From contig LUCM01004968.1 of the NCBI GenBank assembly GCA_008360955.1, positions 222,319-286,318 on the forward strand: 64,000 nucleotides of DNA, read 5' to 3'. This DNA comes from Fasciolopsis buskii (lineage: Eukaryota; Platyhelminthes; Trematoda; Plagiorchiida; Fasciolidae). Of this stretch, positions 1-11,891 are shown in pieces (the stretch's first letter is position 1; each line of letters opens with the position of its first letter). The notes beneath the pieces are model-generated. The model searched no databases, was not told the origin of the DNA, and saw nothing but the letters and a program-made list of their open reading frames with translations. The position numbers were made by a program, and so were the translations under genes.

Positions 1-349
1 GAACCGGGTTTATGACAAACGTGCATCACGGCTCAGAAAATTACCCAACACATGATGTCAACGTTAAATTCGTAATTAAGAAAACCACTATGCAGCTGAT
101 TCCTTCTTAAGAATTAGCAGTAGTACACATTCATCGCATCCAAATTGGGGTGCGAACTATGTAGTCTCCTATCACTAACGCTCACAAAGTACGAAAGCTC
201 TGCAGATCATGTTCAAAGCATGTCATAATAGCGAGAGAGAAGCCATCTATCTGCGGGATCCATTGCTGTGTCAGCGGCCTATGGCTGTGGAATTCAGTGA
301 TCGGTAAGTCCAACATCGTGCAGTGAATTTCGACGGACTACTGACAACT

Positions 350-410
350 GCCTAGTAGCGTAATGGCTAAGTTCATTTCGGGTTCGCGACCCGGCGCGGG
401 TGCGGTGGAT
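350..410 (+). repeat. tRNA-like SINE or tRNA pseudogene fragment
   Basis: An A-box-like TAGCGTAATGG (356-366) is followed by a B-box-like GGGTTCGCGACCC (380-392). Both fit RNA polymerase III internal promoters, but the spacing is only about 14 bases, far shorter than in a real tRNA. I read it as an internally deleted tRNA-derived SINE head, not a tRNA gene. Confidence 0.35.
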
Positions 411-734
411 GTGCATTGCTGACGATTCCCAACAAGGATGAGAGCTGTAAAATGGTTTCATGGTTTCTTAATGGCGAGTTGAGCACTGATATGACATGAA
501 CAGGAATTTCGGCAAACGTGATATTTTGTAGCCATGAGAGTAGGAAGAGATGCAGTGATATTGGAAGCAATCTCAAATTCAGTTTACTTAAAACAACGAA
601 TTGAATAAAATTTACACACATGTTACGGGCAGAAGCAATTAGGTTATTTGTAAGGCCCATTTCAATACCTTTTCTGTCTACCACACAGTAGCCGCACGGT
701 GAATCATGGAGAGGTCACGCTTTGCTTATAGGCG

Positions 735-845
735 TCGAATGGAAAAATGAGTGGCCGTGGCAGGATTCAAACCCGGAAATGCTTGACCACTGATTTTGTG
801 CATCTAACCAAACAGACACTGGTTGACTGAACGTTGATAGGTTGG
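735..845 (-). repeat. tRNA-derived SINE-like head
   Basis: On the minus strand a degenerate A box, TTTGGTTAGATG (812-801), is followed about 26 bases later by a good B box, GGGTTTGAATCC (774-763). The sequence after it, TGCCACGGCCACTC, resembles an acceptor-stem side. It does not fold into a clean cloverleaf by eye, so a SINE head is more likely than a functional tRNA. Confidence 0.42.
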
Positions 846-1159
846 CCTCGGGAAAAAATTCAGTCAACTACAGATACATTTTCGCAATCTGTCAAGTTTT
901 CCGATCTAATTTTTTTTGTTACCTTTTTGCTTATTCCGTGATTAGGTTTCGGCAACCAACTGGTACCAGGCTCACTGACGAAGCATGAATCTCGATGAAG
1001 CGAGGAAGAAAAGAGCTAACACTACGTTTCTTTTCTCCCCTTTCTCCTTCATCGATTTCGTCCTTCGTCATGGTTTTCATGACAAATGATATGCGCACAG
1101 ATTTGTGCTGACATTATACATATATATATACTGCTGAAATGTACCAAGGCGGAGTGCAC

Positions 1160-1290
1160 AAGTATATATGGATGTTTGGACAGGAGAGTATCGGGTACGT
1201 GTACCTGGCGAGCGGCAATAACTGCGAAACCGGTAGCGCGCCCCCTAGGTTGTCTACTTATCCGGATACTACTTACATTAAATATATGTA
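1160..1290 (-). repeat. Dispersed repeat R1, copy a
   Basis: The minus strand reads AAGTAGTATCCGGATAAGT, then a CGGTTTCGCAGTTATTGCCG core (1,230-1,211), then CAGGTACACGTACCCGATA. The same order occurs at 23,015-23,130 and in weaker form at 3,140-3,225. Each copy abuts an AT-rich or TA microsatellite. I do not recognise the family. Confidence 0.6.
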
Positions 1291-1638
1291 TATCCCTATT
1301 ACTTTATAGTTTAATTCAATGTTAGCCTCAAATTCCGTTTCTGGATATAAGCCATGCCCTTAACCGACGGCTCAGCGGTGAAAATCGCCGCATATGACGG
1401 ACATAGATGTCTCTAGCTGAAATGCTGTCACTTTTGGCCACATCTATCCGTTCAAAAGCCTACAGATGGCCGTTTCTCTGGGCCAGAAATACTGCTCAGC
1501 CGGATCACTGATGTCAAGGTTAGTCCATCCTAATTTGGCTCTCCATTTTACCTCTGTAACGAAGTCCAGGTATCAACTTGAAGGTAAGTATCGCCGGCGA
1601 CAGTTACAAAGGATGTTCTCCCCTTATCCGAAAACTCT

Positions 1639-1661
1639 GTATGTGTGCGTGTGTGTGTGTG
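1639..1661 (+). repeat. (GT)n microsatellite
   Basis: A short GT tract with one GC interruption, within intron 4. Confidence 0.8.
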
Positions 1662-2565
1662 AATCGGTTCAAAATCGGCGAACAGATGACGATTATTGCA
1701 TGAGAAAAGAAAAAATCAAGAATTTTGCTGGACTACGATAACGAACATTCTCATTGCTAACTCAATGTTCTCATTGTCCACGAACAATGTTTCCGTTACC
1801 GGACAAAGAAAACCACGAAACATCATCAACACAAACTGGCCGAGTCCCACTGCTGTGAACCAAAGGACTATGGGCCAAGATTTTGTAAAGCCTGGACAAT
1901 AATCAAGGTATCCTTAAAAGCGTCGTATTGGTATTTTCAATTCTGAAAGTCATACTGGAGCCAATAACGACGGACCGATACAAAATCCATTATCACGAAT
2001 CTACCCTTATTATCCTGTCAATTGGGCTCATTCGACTGTTACCAGAATACCTAGCTGTTGTCTATGTTGTACCAATCACGGATATATAAACACGCATACA
2101 GAAATCGGGGATAAGCCCGGCCTGTTCGCACACCATAGCTAGGTTCAAAATAGCGGATGTTAATTTTCGTCACTACCGTTAGCTTCATGTTAACAGCTAG
2201 TAGTGATTTAAGCCGTAAAAGTACATTTTTGGGACTCGGTCATTAGTGACCAAACTGAGTATCAATCTGGAAAGAGAAAGCCAGGATACCATTGTGAAGT
2301 CAAGTACATTGAAAGCCAACCAAACTCTTGCTATCGGCTCCAGGATTCCTCAGTCAAACACCATCATTTCCAACTGTGCTCGAACTTCCGCCAGATTCGA
2401 GAACGAATATTCAAAGCTTGACAGACCAACGGATACTGCGACCATTAGAACAACTATCTTTTCCACTACACACGAACGTAGAAATGCGAGAAAAAGGGAG
2501 ACGTTTCTTAATGATTCGGCACTCATACAGAAGACAATGCTGCACCAACTACATAGAATGCTTAC

Positions 2566-2777
2566 TCATATAAACTCCCATTGTAACAAACACGAGAAGT
2601 CCGTACCAGAAGTTGAACACCATCACGAAATAGACCACACCAACAACAATATCCAAGATAGTTGGAAGAATATTGAATACCAGGTAAACAAGCACGTTGG
2701 AAATACTCGCTGTACCGCGATCCATGATTCGTAACATTTCTCCGGTTTTTCGGGACAAATGCCATTGAAGAGGGAGG
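2566..2777 (-). CDS. ABCB6: ABCB6-type ABC transporter, exon 4 (transmembrane domain; gene continues off the left edge)
   Basis: The acceptor TTATTCAG ends at 2,778, and the first base C completes AAC (Asn) with exon 3. The exon reads LPLQWHLSRKTGEMLRIMDR, nearly the ABCB6 [21 protein letters not shown] motif. It continues through a helix SNVLVYLVFNILPTILDIVV and a second helix ending VTMGVYM. The donor is A|GTAAGC at 2,565, phase 1. The next expected exon (TEWRTKFR region) was not found between 1 and 2,565. Together the four exons give 444 codons, roughly half of a normal ABCB6 protein. The Walker A, signature and Walker B motifs should lie beyond the window. The longer open frame on the opposite strand (2,246-2,734) is an antisense shadow. 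Confidence 0.87.
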
Positions 2778-2842
2778 CTGAATAAAGCAATATGGCAAGA
2801 AGATTGGAACACCCGACTGTCATACTCTCCTCTTTCACGTGA

Positions 2843-2905
2843 TTAATTATTATTATCATTGTTACTGTTACTATCAGTATTATTATTATTGCTATTATAG
2901 TAGTA
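2843..2905 (+). repeat. Imperfect ATT/ACT low-complexity tract
   Basis: About 60 bases of interrupted trinucleotide repeat, mainly ATT with TTA and TAG units. It lies in intron 3 shortly before the exon 4 acceptor when read on the gene strand. Confidence 0.7.
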
Positions 2906-3139
2906 GCAACATGACTCTCAAACGCGGCAAACAAACGAATTCTTGCCGCTCAGCTTTGTACCCCGTTGTATGCCTATGGTCCGTTTTTGCTTGTGGTACC
3001 ATTAGGTTGTTCAAAGTGAGAGACCACAACCGGTGCACTCAGCTGTCAAAAGTAAGACCTTCAACTCATCGATAACCCGTGACTGACTGGTCAATTCATA
3101 TGCACTTCGGATTCCGCACCATTATATACATAATAATAC

Positions 3140-3222
3140 ATATACATTGATAATTGGATGAATGGATAAAATTTCCCTGTAAGCACACGACTAGTTTCGC
3201 GGTTAGCATCGCCGAACCTGAA

Positions 3223-3225
<3 letters not shown>
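3140..3225 (+). repeat. Dispersed repeat R1, copy b
   Basis: The core AGTTTCGCGGTTAGCATCGC (3,193-3,212) is preceded by GGATGAATGGATAAAATTTC. This matches copy c at 23,015-23,130 with moderate divergence. A TA/TG microsatellite follows immediately. Confidence 0.55.
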
Positions 3226-3258
<33 letters not shown>

Positions 3259-3259
3259 A
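3222..3259 (+). repeat. (AT)n(GT)n compound microsatellite
   Basis: Eleven or so AT units pass directly into about seven GT units. Confidence 0.85.
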
Positions 3260-4710
3260 AGTACCGCCAATTGCAATACATTCGAAAATTTCCCTTGTTA
3301 ATATTTTTAGGGAGGTAGTATTTGGGAACTATAAAAAACCATTAGCAAATATCATGAATTTATTTACGGGTTTCCCTCAATATATCTGTTTGTAGACTGC
3401 AAGTAACTTTGGTTGTCTTGGTGAACACGTCTGAAAATAAAAAATGAATCCTTAATGGAGCATGCAAGCCTCATAAACGTCTTTGGAAAAGTTTCATAAT
3501 TTATCCTGGTTTGCATTCACAAATGATAACAGAAACACTGATTTCACCGACTGTTCTACCCAGTGATTACCCCAGTATTTATAGGCTGAAGATAATTATT
3601 TCCTAATCCGAGTATTTGACGTTAACTCAAGTTTAACAATCATGGTCAATCATGAACAGAAAGACCTGCATTTAGGAGGGATTTTGAGTTATATTAAGGA
3701 TGACCTTGGGTCAAGGTCATTTGAGCGTCCTGCGCCAATCGACTTTGTCATCGTGGTAGTGCAGCAGTGAACTGGAAACAGTGAAAAATGGCAGCCTAAT
3801 GCAGGGGGTAATAAACAGATTATAACACCATATTCAATTTCTAGGCACGTGCACCGTTTAAACTAAACAAAGCTACCATTTACCTCATATTAAACGAATA
3901 ACCTACGCAAGGAACATGCCTTTCACAAAGGAAATAAATCGCATCCGAAAGTGACCACAGAGTTACTTATATTCGTGCAAACACTTTACGGCAGAAATGC
4001 TTTTCACTAATCCTAGAGCAAAGTATTACCGATAGTTGGCGCACCGTTGTCCGGATATAGTTGAATAATACTGACACTCACGCGGATTAATCGCGCAATA
4101 AATCAAGTAATATAATCACCCAAGACAACAGAAGATGCTGAGGGCCCTAATCTGGAGACTCGTTAATTTTGGTGACAGAAGCACAGCATATGGTGATCTG
4201 AAATACACTTACAAAAATGGACAATTCTAGAAGGGAAATCTTCAAAAAAGTCATTCCGTATTCCTTTTTTCCGTTCAAGTTGTTCATTCTTGAACGAATA
4301 AAGTGAGACAACTTCCCCCAGCGTATCAAAAGTAAATACAATACGGGAGAAGTAAATTCCGTTGTTGTACTAACGGAGATATTCCCCCGATTCCAAGGAA
4401 GAAGACAACACAAAGAAACGACAGTGCCTCAGAAAGAAACTCCATGCTTCACTCTATTAGGATATAATGAACACGTTATCTTGAGCAGAGTGATTTTCCT
4501 TCGATTTGATGCGAATCGGTTGAAAATACAATCGGGTCCCATGACATGCTTTATGCAAAAACACCACGGCCTGAATTTCGACTCTATTCCATGTATGTTT
4601 CATTTCATAACGTGATAATGTAATGGGCTACCTAACCAGCGAATACTGACGTGAAAACTCTACAACTTCTTAAAGTATGGGGCAAAAATTATTTCATACT
4701 GCAGGAGTTT
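3260..4710. other. Intronic sequence, no feature recognised
   Basis: This is part of ABCB6 intron 3. I found no coding homology, repeat partner or RNA-like structure. The longest minus-strand open frame (4,147-4,413) shows no recognisable motif and is probably chance. Confidence 0.4.
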
Positions 4711-4984
4711 CATGCCACCTAAAAGTTGCACGCCCTTTGACTGGCTGCGCTACAATTCTGTCATCCTAGTTCGTTATTTTGTTGTCGGATATTTTGTTCG
4801 ATCATGTTCTCCGTTCGACGCTACGATCGCTCGAAATTACTTTTGTTCAAAAGCCGTACCGTTTATTAACATATATTGGAATCCCGTTTTTCTGCACCTC
4901 AATGAACTTCTAATCAATCTAAGAGAGGCACTCCTGCTGGCTGACAGGCAGCCCTTAAATGCACCCTTCCACCCAAGATTTCCA

Positions 4985-5660
4985 TTCCGGCTTTGTACCA
5001 ACATCCGCTGCCTGTTTACGAAAATGCCGGACCTGTCCCTCACACTTCAATCACCGATCCATGTTCACACGTGTGTCATCTGCATACAAGAATCGTGGCT
5101 GAACCCGGATACCGCTGATTCACTCGTGTCGATAGACAGCTCCAGACTCCATCAGCAGGACAGAGTTTCGAACAAGAAGACTGGAGGCGGTGTTGCAACA
5201 TAAATAAACTCCTGGTCTGGCAAGTCCGAAGTTATTTATATGTACTCGCTAAATGGAACTGACTGTCTCGTGACACAGTGTCATCCTACTTTTTCTCGTC
5301 ATACCTGTACAATCATAACGAACTTACATATTGCCTCTTTTAGCTCGCAGCACAATATCAAATCTTTATTCGACTCTTTTCTAGTGTTTATTGTTCCTTT
5401 TCTTGAGGATAATCTGCACATTATTGTAGGTGATTTTAATCGTGCATCTACCTTACCGCTGACTGTGTTTGACTTCACAGGTCTCGGCGTTTCTCCAACC
5501 AGAGGAGGTTATATTTTAGATAGAGTTATTATCAACCGCCCCGATTTATTTTCCCTGAAACTGCATGCTCCAATTACAAGTAGCGATCATTGTTTGCTTC
5601 TGTTAAGGCCCAAGATATACACTAGGTCAGCTTTTCACCCCATCAGGCAAACAAATTAAA
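4985..5660 (+). pseudogene. LINE endonuclease domain remnant (family 1)
   Basis: The segment shows the usual order of a non-LTR endonuclease. NIRCLFTKMPDLSLTL is the N-terminal Asn motif, CIQESWLNPDTADSL stands for the usual TETWL motif, and QDRVSNKKTGGGV is the Gly-rich strand. After a stop come HIIVGDFN (about 5,420-5,440), LDRVI and SSDHCLLLL, which carries the catalytic His. A break lies between about 5,203 and 5,240. In-frame stops prevent function. Confidence 0.85.
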
Positions 5661-6070
5661 TCCGAGTTCGCCTCCGTAACCTTTCACGCAACAACCTTAT
5701 TCTTGTTCAGAAATCCCTTTTGCTCGCACCTACTTGTTTCCCTTTTGAACCCCTGCTTAATGACAATGTCAAACTTTTCACAGAGACGGCCAACGCAATC
5801 TTTGATATTTGCTGCCCCTCAGAAACATTATTCGTCTCAAATGACCGTATCTCCACCCAGAAACTGAAATCTCTAAGAAGACGCTAGAAGCACTTCTACA
5901 AATCTCGTAACAACTCAAGCGTGCAGTATATTTCCAACCCAATAAAAGCGGAAATCAAAAGCATCGACATGAAGTTCGCCAGTCAACTCTTGAGTGGTAA
6001 CAACAATCGATTCCTATAGCAAGCCATTCGACTGCTGTGTGGAAAGAAGAAGAAGAATACGAAAACTCCT

Positions 6071-7605
6071 GTGGATCTCGACAGTATCAATCGTGCTTTC
6101 ATCCGTCCTTCCACTTATACCCTGGTCATATTTGGTCAGGGTGATGACAAGAGAGTTACAAGCTTTTCTAGAGAAGAGGTGCTCCATCTTCTCCACACCA
6201 CTAAAATTACCATAGCGGCTGTTCCTGACAGTCTGTCCTTACCTCTTTCAAGGCATGGTGCTGTGACTCTGATGGATGCATTCACTTCTTTAATTAACTC
6301 GTCATTACTCTCGTCTTCCATCCCTGACTGTTGGAGACCCGCAGTATCTTCTCCATCCCAAAGTATAACAGTTCTTTTGATTTGGCACAACGTTTTCGCC
6401 CCATTTCCTTAACGTCTTCTGGTCTTAAACTGACGTAGCGTAATATACTTAAGTGCCTACGTTCTTCCATGTATCCTCCCGACGACCCTTTTCAGCTTGC
6501 CTATAAATCTAACAGGTTCACTTGGGAACCTGTCGCCTGCCTTATTTACCACATTTGTAAGTCCTTAAACGCATCAGTGAAATCTGTGCGTTGCGCCTTC
6601 CTAGACTATCCGTCGGCATTTGATTCGATCTCAAAGTATCTTCTACTTCACAAATCGGAAGCATTTGGTTGTCTCACGTCGGAATTACTATGACTGTCTG
6701 ATTACTTTACTAGCCGAACCCAGTGCATACAAATGGGAGGTGAAACTTCAAAACCGTTGATTAGCAACTGAGGCGTGCTGCACAGTGCTGTTTCTTCACC
6801 GTTTCTCTTCTTTACTTACATCAACGACTTATCAACTAGCTCCTCTTGTCATCTGTTTAAGTATGTTGACTATGTTGCTCTTTCTCAAACCGTTTCGACC
6901 AACGATGATTTCCAAAGCTTTTCCAACAACCTATCTTCTGTTTACGATTTCTCTGCACGAGCCGGTTTAAATCTCAACACATCCAAATGTTTCGAATGTC
7001 TGTTCTCTCTCCCTCGGTTGGCCTACCCATCCGAAGCGTCTTCCACCAACCCAAAATATCTTACCAGGGTTGATTCTGTGAAATACCTAGGGGTCACTAT
7101 TGATAAAAATCTGAAGTGGACTGCTCACATTTCTACCTGTGTATATAATCTCCGACGGTTGTCATTTCAAATCAGGAAGCTTCGGCACTAAAAGGTGAAA
7201 CAAAGCACCATCTCCCGATTTGTATACCAATATGTTTTTCTAATCCTTCTTTACTGTTCTCCCGTCGTTTTTCCAGGTTTTCTTAAAAGTGACTTTAAAA
7301 TTCTTCGCCGGGGACTATCAGTTATTAGCCGTGTGTCCTTCGTACCATTAACTGAATTGTCCCTTAATCTATGTGATCAACACTCATCAGCATATGAGAA
7401 ATTTGCTCACAAAATTCTTTCTGAACCCACGCACCCTCTGCACATTGATCTTTCAAAGTGTCGCTCTCATAGTTCGACACGATTCGATTTTCGTTCCATA
7501 CCCCCCATAATTGATATCTATAGGAACTCCACTGTCCCACATTTAGTACGAATTTTGACAAACCGTGACAGAGTTTCGGCCGAATTCCTGAACAACCTGT
7601 CCTAA
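6071..7605 (+). pseudogene. LINE reverse transcriptase remnant (family 1)
   Basis: Recognisable motifs in order are FRPISLTSSGLKLT (6,394-6,435), PFQLAYKSN, CAFLDYPSAFDSI (the usual LDFSKAFD motif), FLFFTYINDL and KYVDYVALS at about 6,859-6,885. Then come GLNLNTSKC, VKYLGVTIDKNLKW and a C-terminal thumb-like tail to 7,605. The catalytic YADD box has become YVDY, losing one essential Asp. Stops occur at about 6,410, 6,693 and 7,191, with at least one frameshift. Confidence 0.85.
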
Positions 7606-7789
7606 TGCGTTATGATTATTCGTGGAAGAGTTCTTTTATATTCTTTACGAGGCGATGAGTGTATTTTTTATTTTACTTAATGATTTCTTTTTCCCTTATT
7701 TATTTTTACCCGCAATTTTTTCTACTGAAATGCAACATTATTTAGTGTACGCAAAAGTCTATACAATATAATACAAAAAATTAATAGAA

Positions 7790-8685
7790 CATAGTGGCAG
7801 ACCCATCGATTTCCACAGTTTACTGATGCTGTATTCCTACCAATAAATGTCTCAAATTGCCAGTTCTGGCTGAATAAAGGGAATACAAATTCAAGTTTTT
7901 ATTTCCTAAAGAATTGGAAAACCCATACGCGTACTGTGTCTGTATGAGTGGAAAAAATAATCAACACGTAATAAAAATCCACAAATAACTGCATGATTGC
8001 CGGAAAATGGAATGTATATCAGGGGACTAGCATCCGAGGGTGAAAACGAAAATATGCGCATGTATTATTTCAAGTAGAAATCAATCAAAGGCCACTTGGT
8101 TGGTGAAGTTCACGAATTCCTAAAGAAATCAAACAAGACTGCTGTGGTAAGCTTCAAGATACATCAATTTCATTTTGAGAATCACAACTGAGACCAAACA
8201 CTTGTGACAAGTCGATAATCGCTGGTAATACTATAGAACTTCTATGAGGAAATCCTTTGTACGAAGCTACAGTCTAACAATGGTTCCAAGCAATTTTTGT
8301 TTTAAATATAATTTTGATGCTCGCTGATGCCTTGTAATTTTTAATAATGATGAACTGAGAGGCACAATTTGAAGTAAACACACTGCAATCCGCGGTGAAG
8401 CCTGCTGCAAAGGTATCCGATGAAGCTGCGAACTGCCAATCGTGTAAATCCGACTGTGCAAGCATGGTGCTTGATAAAAAAGGTGTCAAATGAATCAAAA
8501 GATGAATGAAAAAACCACTTCGAAACTTCCTTTACGATTCTATTCTGAAACTAAACTGGTTCACTCCCAGATCCGCTTATAACGTGTGGTGAGCAGTGAA
8601 TCCTTCACAACTATTAACTCAGACTAACATCACACTCTCTAACCCCTGTCCAGAACCTAGTTGTTCAAACAACAGGAATACAATG
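7790..8685. other. Intronic sequence, no feature recognised
   Basis: AT-rich ABCB6 intron 3 sequence. Nothing on either strand resembles a coding domain or a repeat found elsewhere in the window. Confidence 0.4.
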
Positions 8686-8689
8686 GTAT

Positions 8690-8940
8690 CTTTTTGGGAG
8701 TCCGCATCCGGTTCCGTCGACCATAGTACTGCCTTGAACTGTAGGAAACGTGTCAGAAGTTGCGACGCGTACATTCACCGTCGAGCAATATCTAGGATTC
8801 AATAGTTACACGACAACGCCGCAAGGATGCACAAACCAGACGGATTGTGATGAAATATTTCTTCACTTAACGTACTCTCCAGAACTTGCTCCAGCCCGGA
8901 ATCACTTTTTCTGAAATGTGAACATATTGCAAGTAAAAAG
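8690..8940 (+). mobile_element. Tc1/mariner-like transposase relic
   Basis: Across shifted frames the segment reads LHDNAARMHKPDG followed shortly by LTYSPELAPARNHFF. These match the HDNA...H and YSPDLAPSD.HLF blocks that end mariner-type DDE transposases. The last catalytic Asp (normally in APSD) is replaced, stops are frequent, and only about 80 codons of homology remain. I saw no terminal inverted repeats. The YSPELAP block is distinctive; the upstream part is weak. Confidence 0.5.
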
Positions 8941-8944
8941 TTCG

Positions 8945-9935
8945 TAAGAATAAGAGAAAACTAACTGTCTTTTGTCACTTCCAGGATTTCGTACTGCCAT
9001 ATGGACGGCATATGGAGGCTACCGCATAGATGGTCCTAGTGCGCATTGCTCAGACGGTGACTCCCCACTTCGGGCAATCATGTTTACAACAGGCTGGACT
9101 ATTGTAAATCCCGTTCTCTGAAATAACAGTCGCCCCTGATTTCCGAACAACCATATGGTACTACATACCAATCTTTGAATTAAGACTATACAAACTAGAT
9201 AGGAATTGGACTTTTGTCAAATGAACATTTAACTAAAGAAAGGTACACCGGATGTTTCTACGATCTAATCAATTATCCGACAGTGTGAAAATGCTGGCTA
9301 GGTCATCGGTTCAGTTTCGTTCCTGATGTCGTACACCAGCCGAGCGGCGATTCTAACGGCTGACATTAGCCACAGTGGAAACAGCATTCGTGTTCACACA
9401 CGGTCAATAATAGCAGATTAACAATATATGCACTGAATTCAATGTGTTTGTAACGGGACATCGGAAACGAAATACCACAAATTGAAACCAATCAATGGAT
9501 GTTGGTACTGAGTTACATCGTGCCTCACATTCCAACGGTGAATGATTACAAACAGGATGTCCAGTAAGGTCATCATCAGACTGTGGAAGTAAACAGATAA
9601 AATAAGAGTAGAGCATGATCACGGATTTTGAAGTACTATGACAGTCTCATTTTGGCGGGAATCAATCCTTTCGGTACCATTGCTCCAAACAAAGTATTCA
9701 CTGAGAATTATTTCAACCAATGCGAGCATGCAATTTTCTAGACCAGTTCCACTTTCTAGTCCTCGAAATGGACGAAAGATTGAGAATACTGGTTCAAGCG
9801 TACCGTTCATTTTATTTTATTTGTCATGAGTATTATTTAGTGTAGGTCACTGTTAACAGTTCGTGGCGATCCCATGTCACCCATGTTTCACTAACTGCCT
9901 TTCAGACTTCGCTATCAATGCACAAACCTCAGGTC
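8945..9935. other. Intronic sequence, no feature recognised
   Basis: ABCB6 intron 3. Open frames at 9,404-9,622 and 9,619-9,829 overlap on both strands and show no family motif. Confidence 0.35.
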
Positions 9936-9939
9936 CCCC

Positions 9940-10150
9940 GGTCAACTTTGCATTCGGGAAGCATCAGATTCGAGTTCCGCACTAATTAGTACTCATCAGT
10001 GGTGTATACCCTCCATCGTACCGAGGGACTGAACCTGCGCCTTTTCCCACGATAAGTGTGTATGTTAGCACTGCGCTGCCCAACCCTTCCGGGATGATCC
10101 GAATTACTGCGCTAAGTTTGTTCAAATGTAGTCTCCAATGTTAGTCTACT
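9940..10150 (+). repeat. Dispersed repeat R2, copy a
   Basis: The segment contains GGAAGCATCAGATTCGAGTT, then TACTCATCAGTGGTGTATAC, and ends GCTAAGTTTGTTCAAATGTAG. The same blocks in the same order occur at 15,115-15,330 with moderate divergence. Two copies in introns 2 and 3 suggest an old interspersed element of unknown class. Confidence 0.6.
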
Positions 10151-10154
10151 GCAT

Positions 10155-11484
10155 ACCATGGCCCTGTTTTACTCATGGTAGCAGATCAAACGTCAGTCTA
10201 GGTGATTTAAGACGCTTCTGATGATATTGATCCAAATCAACCTAATGAATTCATTCGGGACGCGGTGCATAGACAACCCCGTGTCAAGATTCCAAAGAAG
10301 GTAGGCAAACCAAACGAGGAAAAACAGTGGGAGTTCGATCGAAACCACCGCCTCTTTATTTCACTGCTAGACCATCTTCCTTACTAATTTGTCTGAATAA
10401 ATTAGAACCCGTGCTTTGTCAAATATCCTCCAGCTTCTTGGTATTCACATCCTTTTGTAGTCACTTTTCACACCCGGAAGTTAGCACGGGTGGGGTATTA
10501 TCACGAAAAAACTTGAAAATTACTTAGATGCAGATCGACCATCTATGTTGATAAACACGTTCCAAAAGATTTAGAAATTTCATATTCACGACAAACAAAT
10601 AATCAAACGAGACGGCTCATAAAGACAACCCACATGACGACTTATCCGTAGTTTCTTGAGCAAAATCAGTTGAAACAATATGCGTTGCCGAGGACGTGGA
10701 AGTTAAAACACTCCGCTCCATCATGTGCATATGAAAAGCAGACGAGAGATGATTCGGAGGTGCTTTTCTTAGCACTCTAATAGTTAATCACTTTTACATT
10801 TCTTCGTTATCCTGGTCTTCATCTGCCATCTTTTACTTTTTATCCCTTTGTTTCAGGCACGTTTTGTGAGCATCCGTGTTCCGGACCGTTGTTACTAAAT
10901 CACTTGACTAACTTTCCCATCCAAGACTTCCGCATACCGAACACCCGTTTCTCAGACCTGCTTGTATGGATTCACGGAATTATGCCTGACAAAGTGATAC
11001 AGTCCAGCCTCGGCCAAACAAAATGTATTTTGACAAGGCAGGATATAACGACAGAGTTGTGGTTGAAATGATCAGATATTGGACATCCCATTTTCTCGAA
11101 CAATACTTCTCCGGAAAGGAGATAGATCATATGGGCGTGACATGCCCTCTTCCTGTTTGATGTCTGGTTGATAAACCACAGGTAATTTTGCTTACGCTCG
11201 GCGATAGCAGCCGATAGCACATGGGTCAGGTAGCGCTGGGAATAGCAGGTTTTTTCCTGTGGTCAAGCGCTGAGGCTTCAGAATTCATGTGGAACGCTAT
11301 TAGAGATTTTCTGTTTTCTGCTGTCTTTTGGGGGGATAAACAACCGCACCAAGCTGAACTTATTTGGGCTTATGATTCACTCGCTCGAAGCGTTCCAGAT
11401 AAAGTTGAGGATTTCTGATGCGATTTCCAATCGTTTGCTTCATTACAAGGGAGAAAATCACACTTTCCAGAATCCAGTCGCAAT

Positions 11485-11485
<1 letters not shown>
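10155..11485. other. Intronic sequence, no feature recognised
   Basis: The part of intron 3 nearest exon 3. Several short open frames exist on both strands, but none shows a recognisable domain. Confidence 0.35.

Positions 11486-11487
<2 letters not shown>

Positions 11488-11565
<78 letters not shown>
11488..11565. repeat. (AT)n microsatellite, 78 bp
   Basis: An uninterrupted AT/TA tract of about 39 units. It lies in intron 3 and ends 36 bases from the exon 3 splice donor at 11,602. Confidence 0.95.
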
Positions 11566-11567
<2 letters not shown>

Positions 11568-11602
11568 ATGGCATGAATCGGGGTGAATTTGTAAAGACTT
11601 AC

Positions 11603-11888
11603 TTGTGAAGATGAGCAAACAACATCACGCTCAATTCACGCGAAGAGTACTGATCCACCGCGACCCACAGTTGCGTTCGCATGGCATAAATGACCCCGCC
11701 ACCAACACCGCCCATACCCTGCAGAAACCGTAGCCCCATGAATTCCAGTACAAAGTCCCAACGTAAGACTAGTCCTTTGGCGCCAAAAAGTCCGGTGACG
11801 AGACGTTGAGTGAAATCACTGGTTGTTTCTAGGATTCCTCCCGTATGAGTAACAAAGGTTTCGTTACTCGGAAATGTCAGACTGTCAA
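11603..11888 (-). CDS. ABCB6: ABCB6-type ABC transporter, exon 3 (transmembrane domain)
   Basis: The acceptor is TGTTTTATAG ending at 11,889. The first two bases, TT, complete GTT (Val) with the G left by exon 2, giving YKRVVDSLTF where animal ABCB6 has a similar YRNIVNLLT. The exon holds an NET sequon in the first extracytoplasmic loop and a glycine-rich helix around RFLQGMGGVGGG. It ends with MRTQLWVAVDQYSSRELSVM and AHLH, equivalent to the LRTFLWIRVQQFTSRR...SHLH stretch leading into the first coupling helix. The donor is AA|GTAAGT at 11,602, phase 2. A long AT dinucleotide tract begins only 36 bases into the intron. Confidence 0.87.
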
Positions 11889-11891
11889 CTA

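Larger units (their letters stand above)
1..2565 (-). other. ABCB6 intron 4 (partial)
   Basis: This is the start of the intron after exon 4. No exon-like homology was seen on either strand. It holds two tRNA-like SINE pieces, one copy of dispersed repeat R1 and a GT tract, each listed separately. The remainder is featureless to me. Confidence 0.6.
4712..7700 (+). mobile_element. CR1/Jockey-group non-LTR retrotransposon relic (family 1)
   Basis: This is a plus-strand LINE relic lying inside ABCB6 intron 3, antisense to the host gene. The apurinic-like endonuclease comes first (about 4,985-5,660) and the reverse transcriptase after it (about 6,070-7,605). The coding frame is broken by several stops and frameshifts, so it is dead. 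After the last stop there is an AT-rich stretch to about 7,790 that probably includes the 3' UTR. No clear poly(A) or target-site duplication was seen. No ORF1 was recognised upstream, so it may be 5' truncated. Confidence 0.85.

Noticed and set aside
350..410. Functional tRNA gene
   Set aside because: A and B boxes are too close and no full cloverleaf is present.
2246..2734. 162-codon plus-strand frame
   Set aside because: It is antisense to ABCB6 exon 4, which has clear homology and splice sites; the plus frame has no motif.
3222..3259. CRISPR or other structured array
   Set aside because: It is a simple AT/GT microsatellite; no spaced direct repeats occur anywhere in the window.
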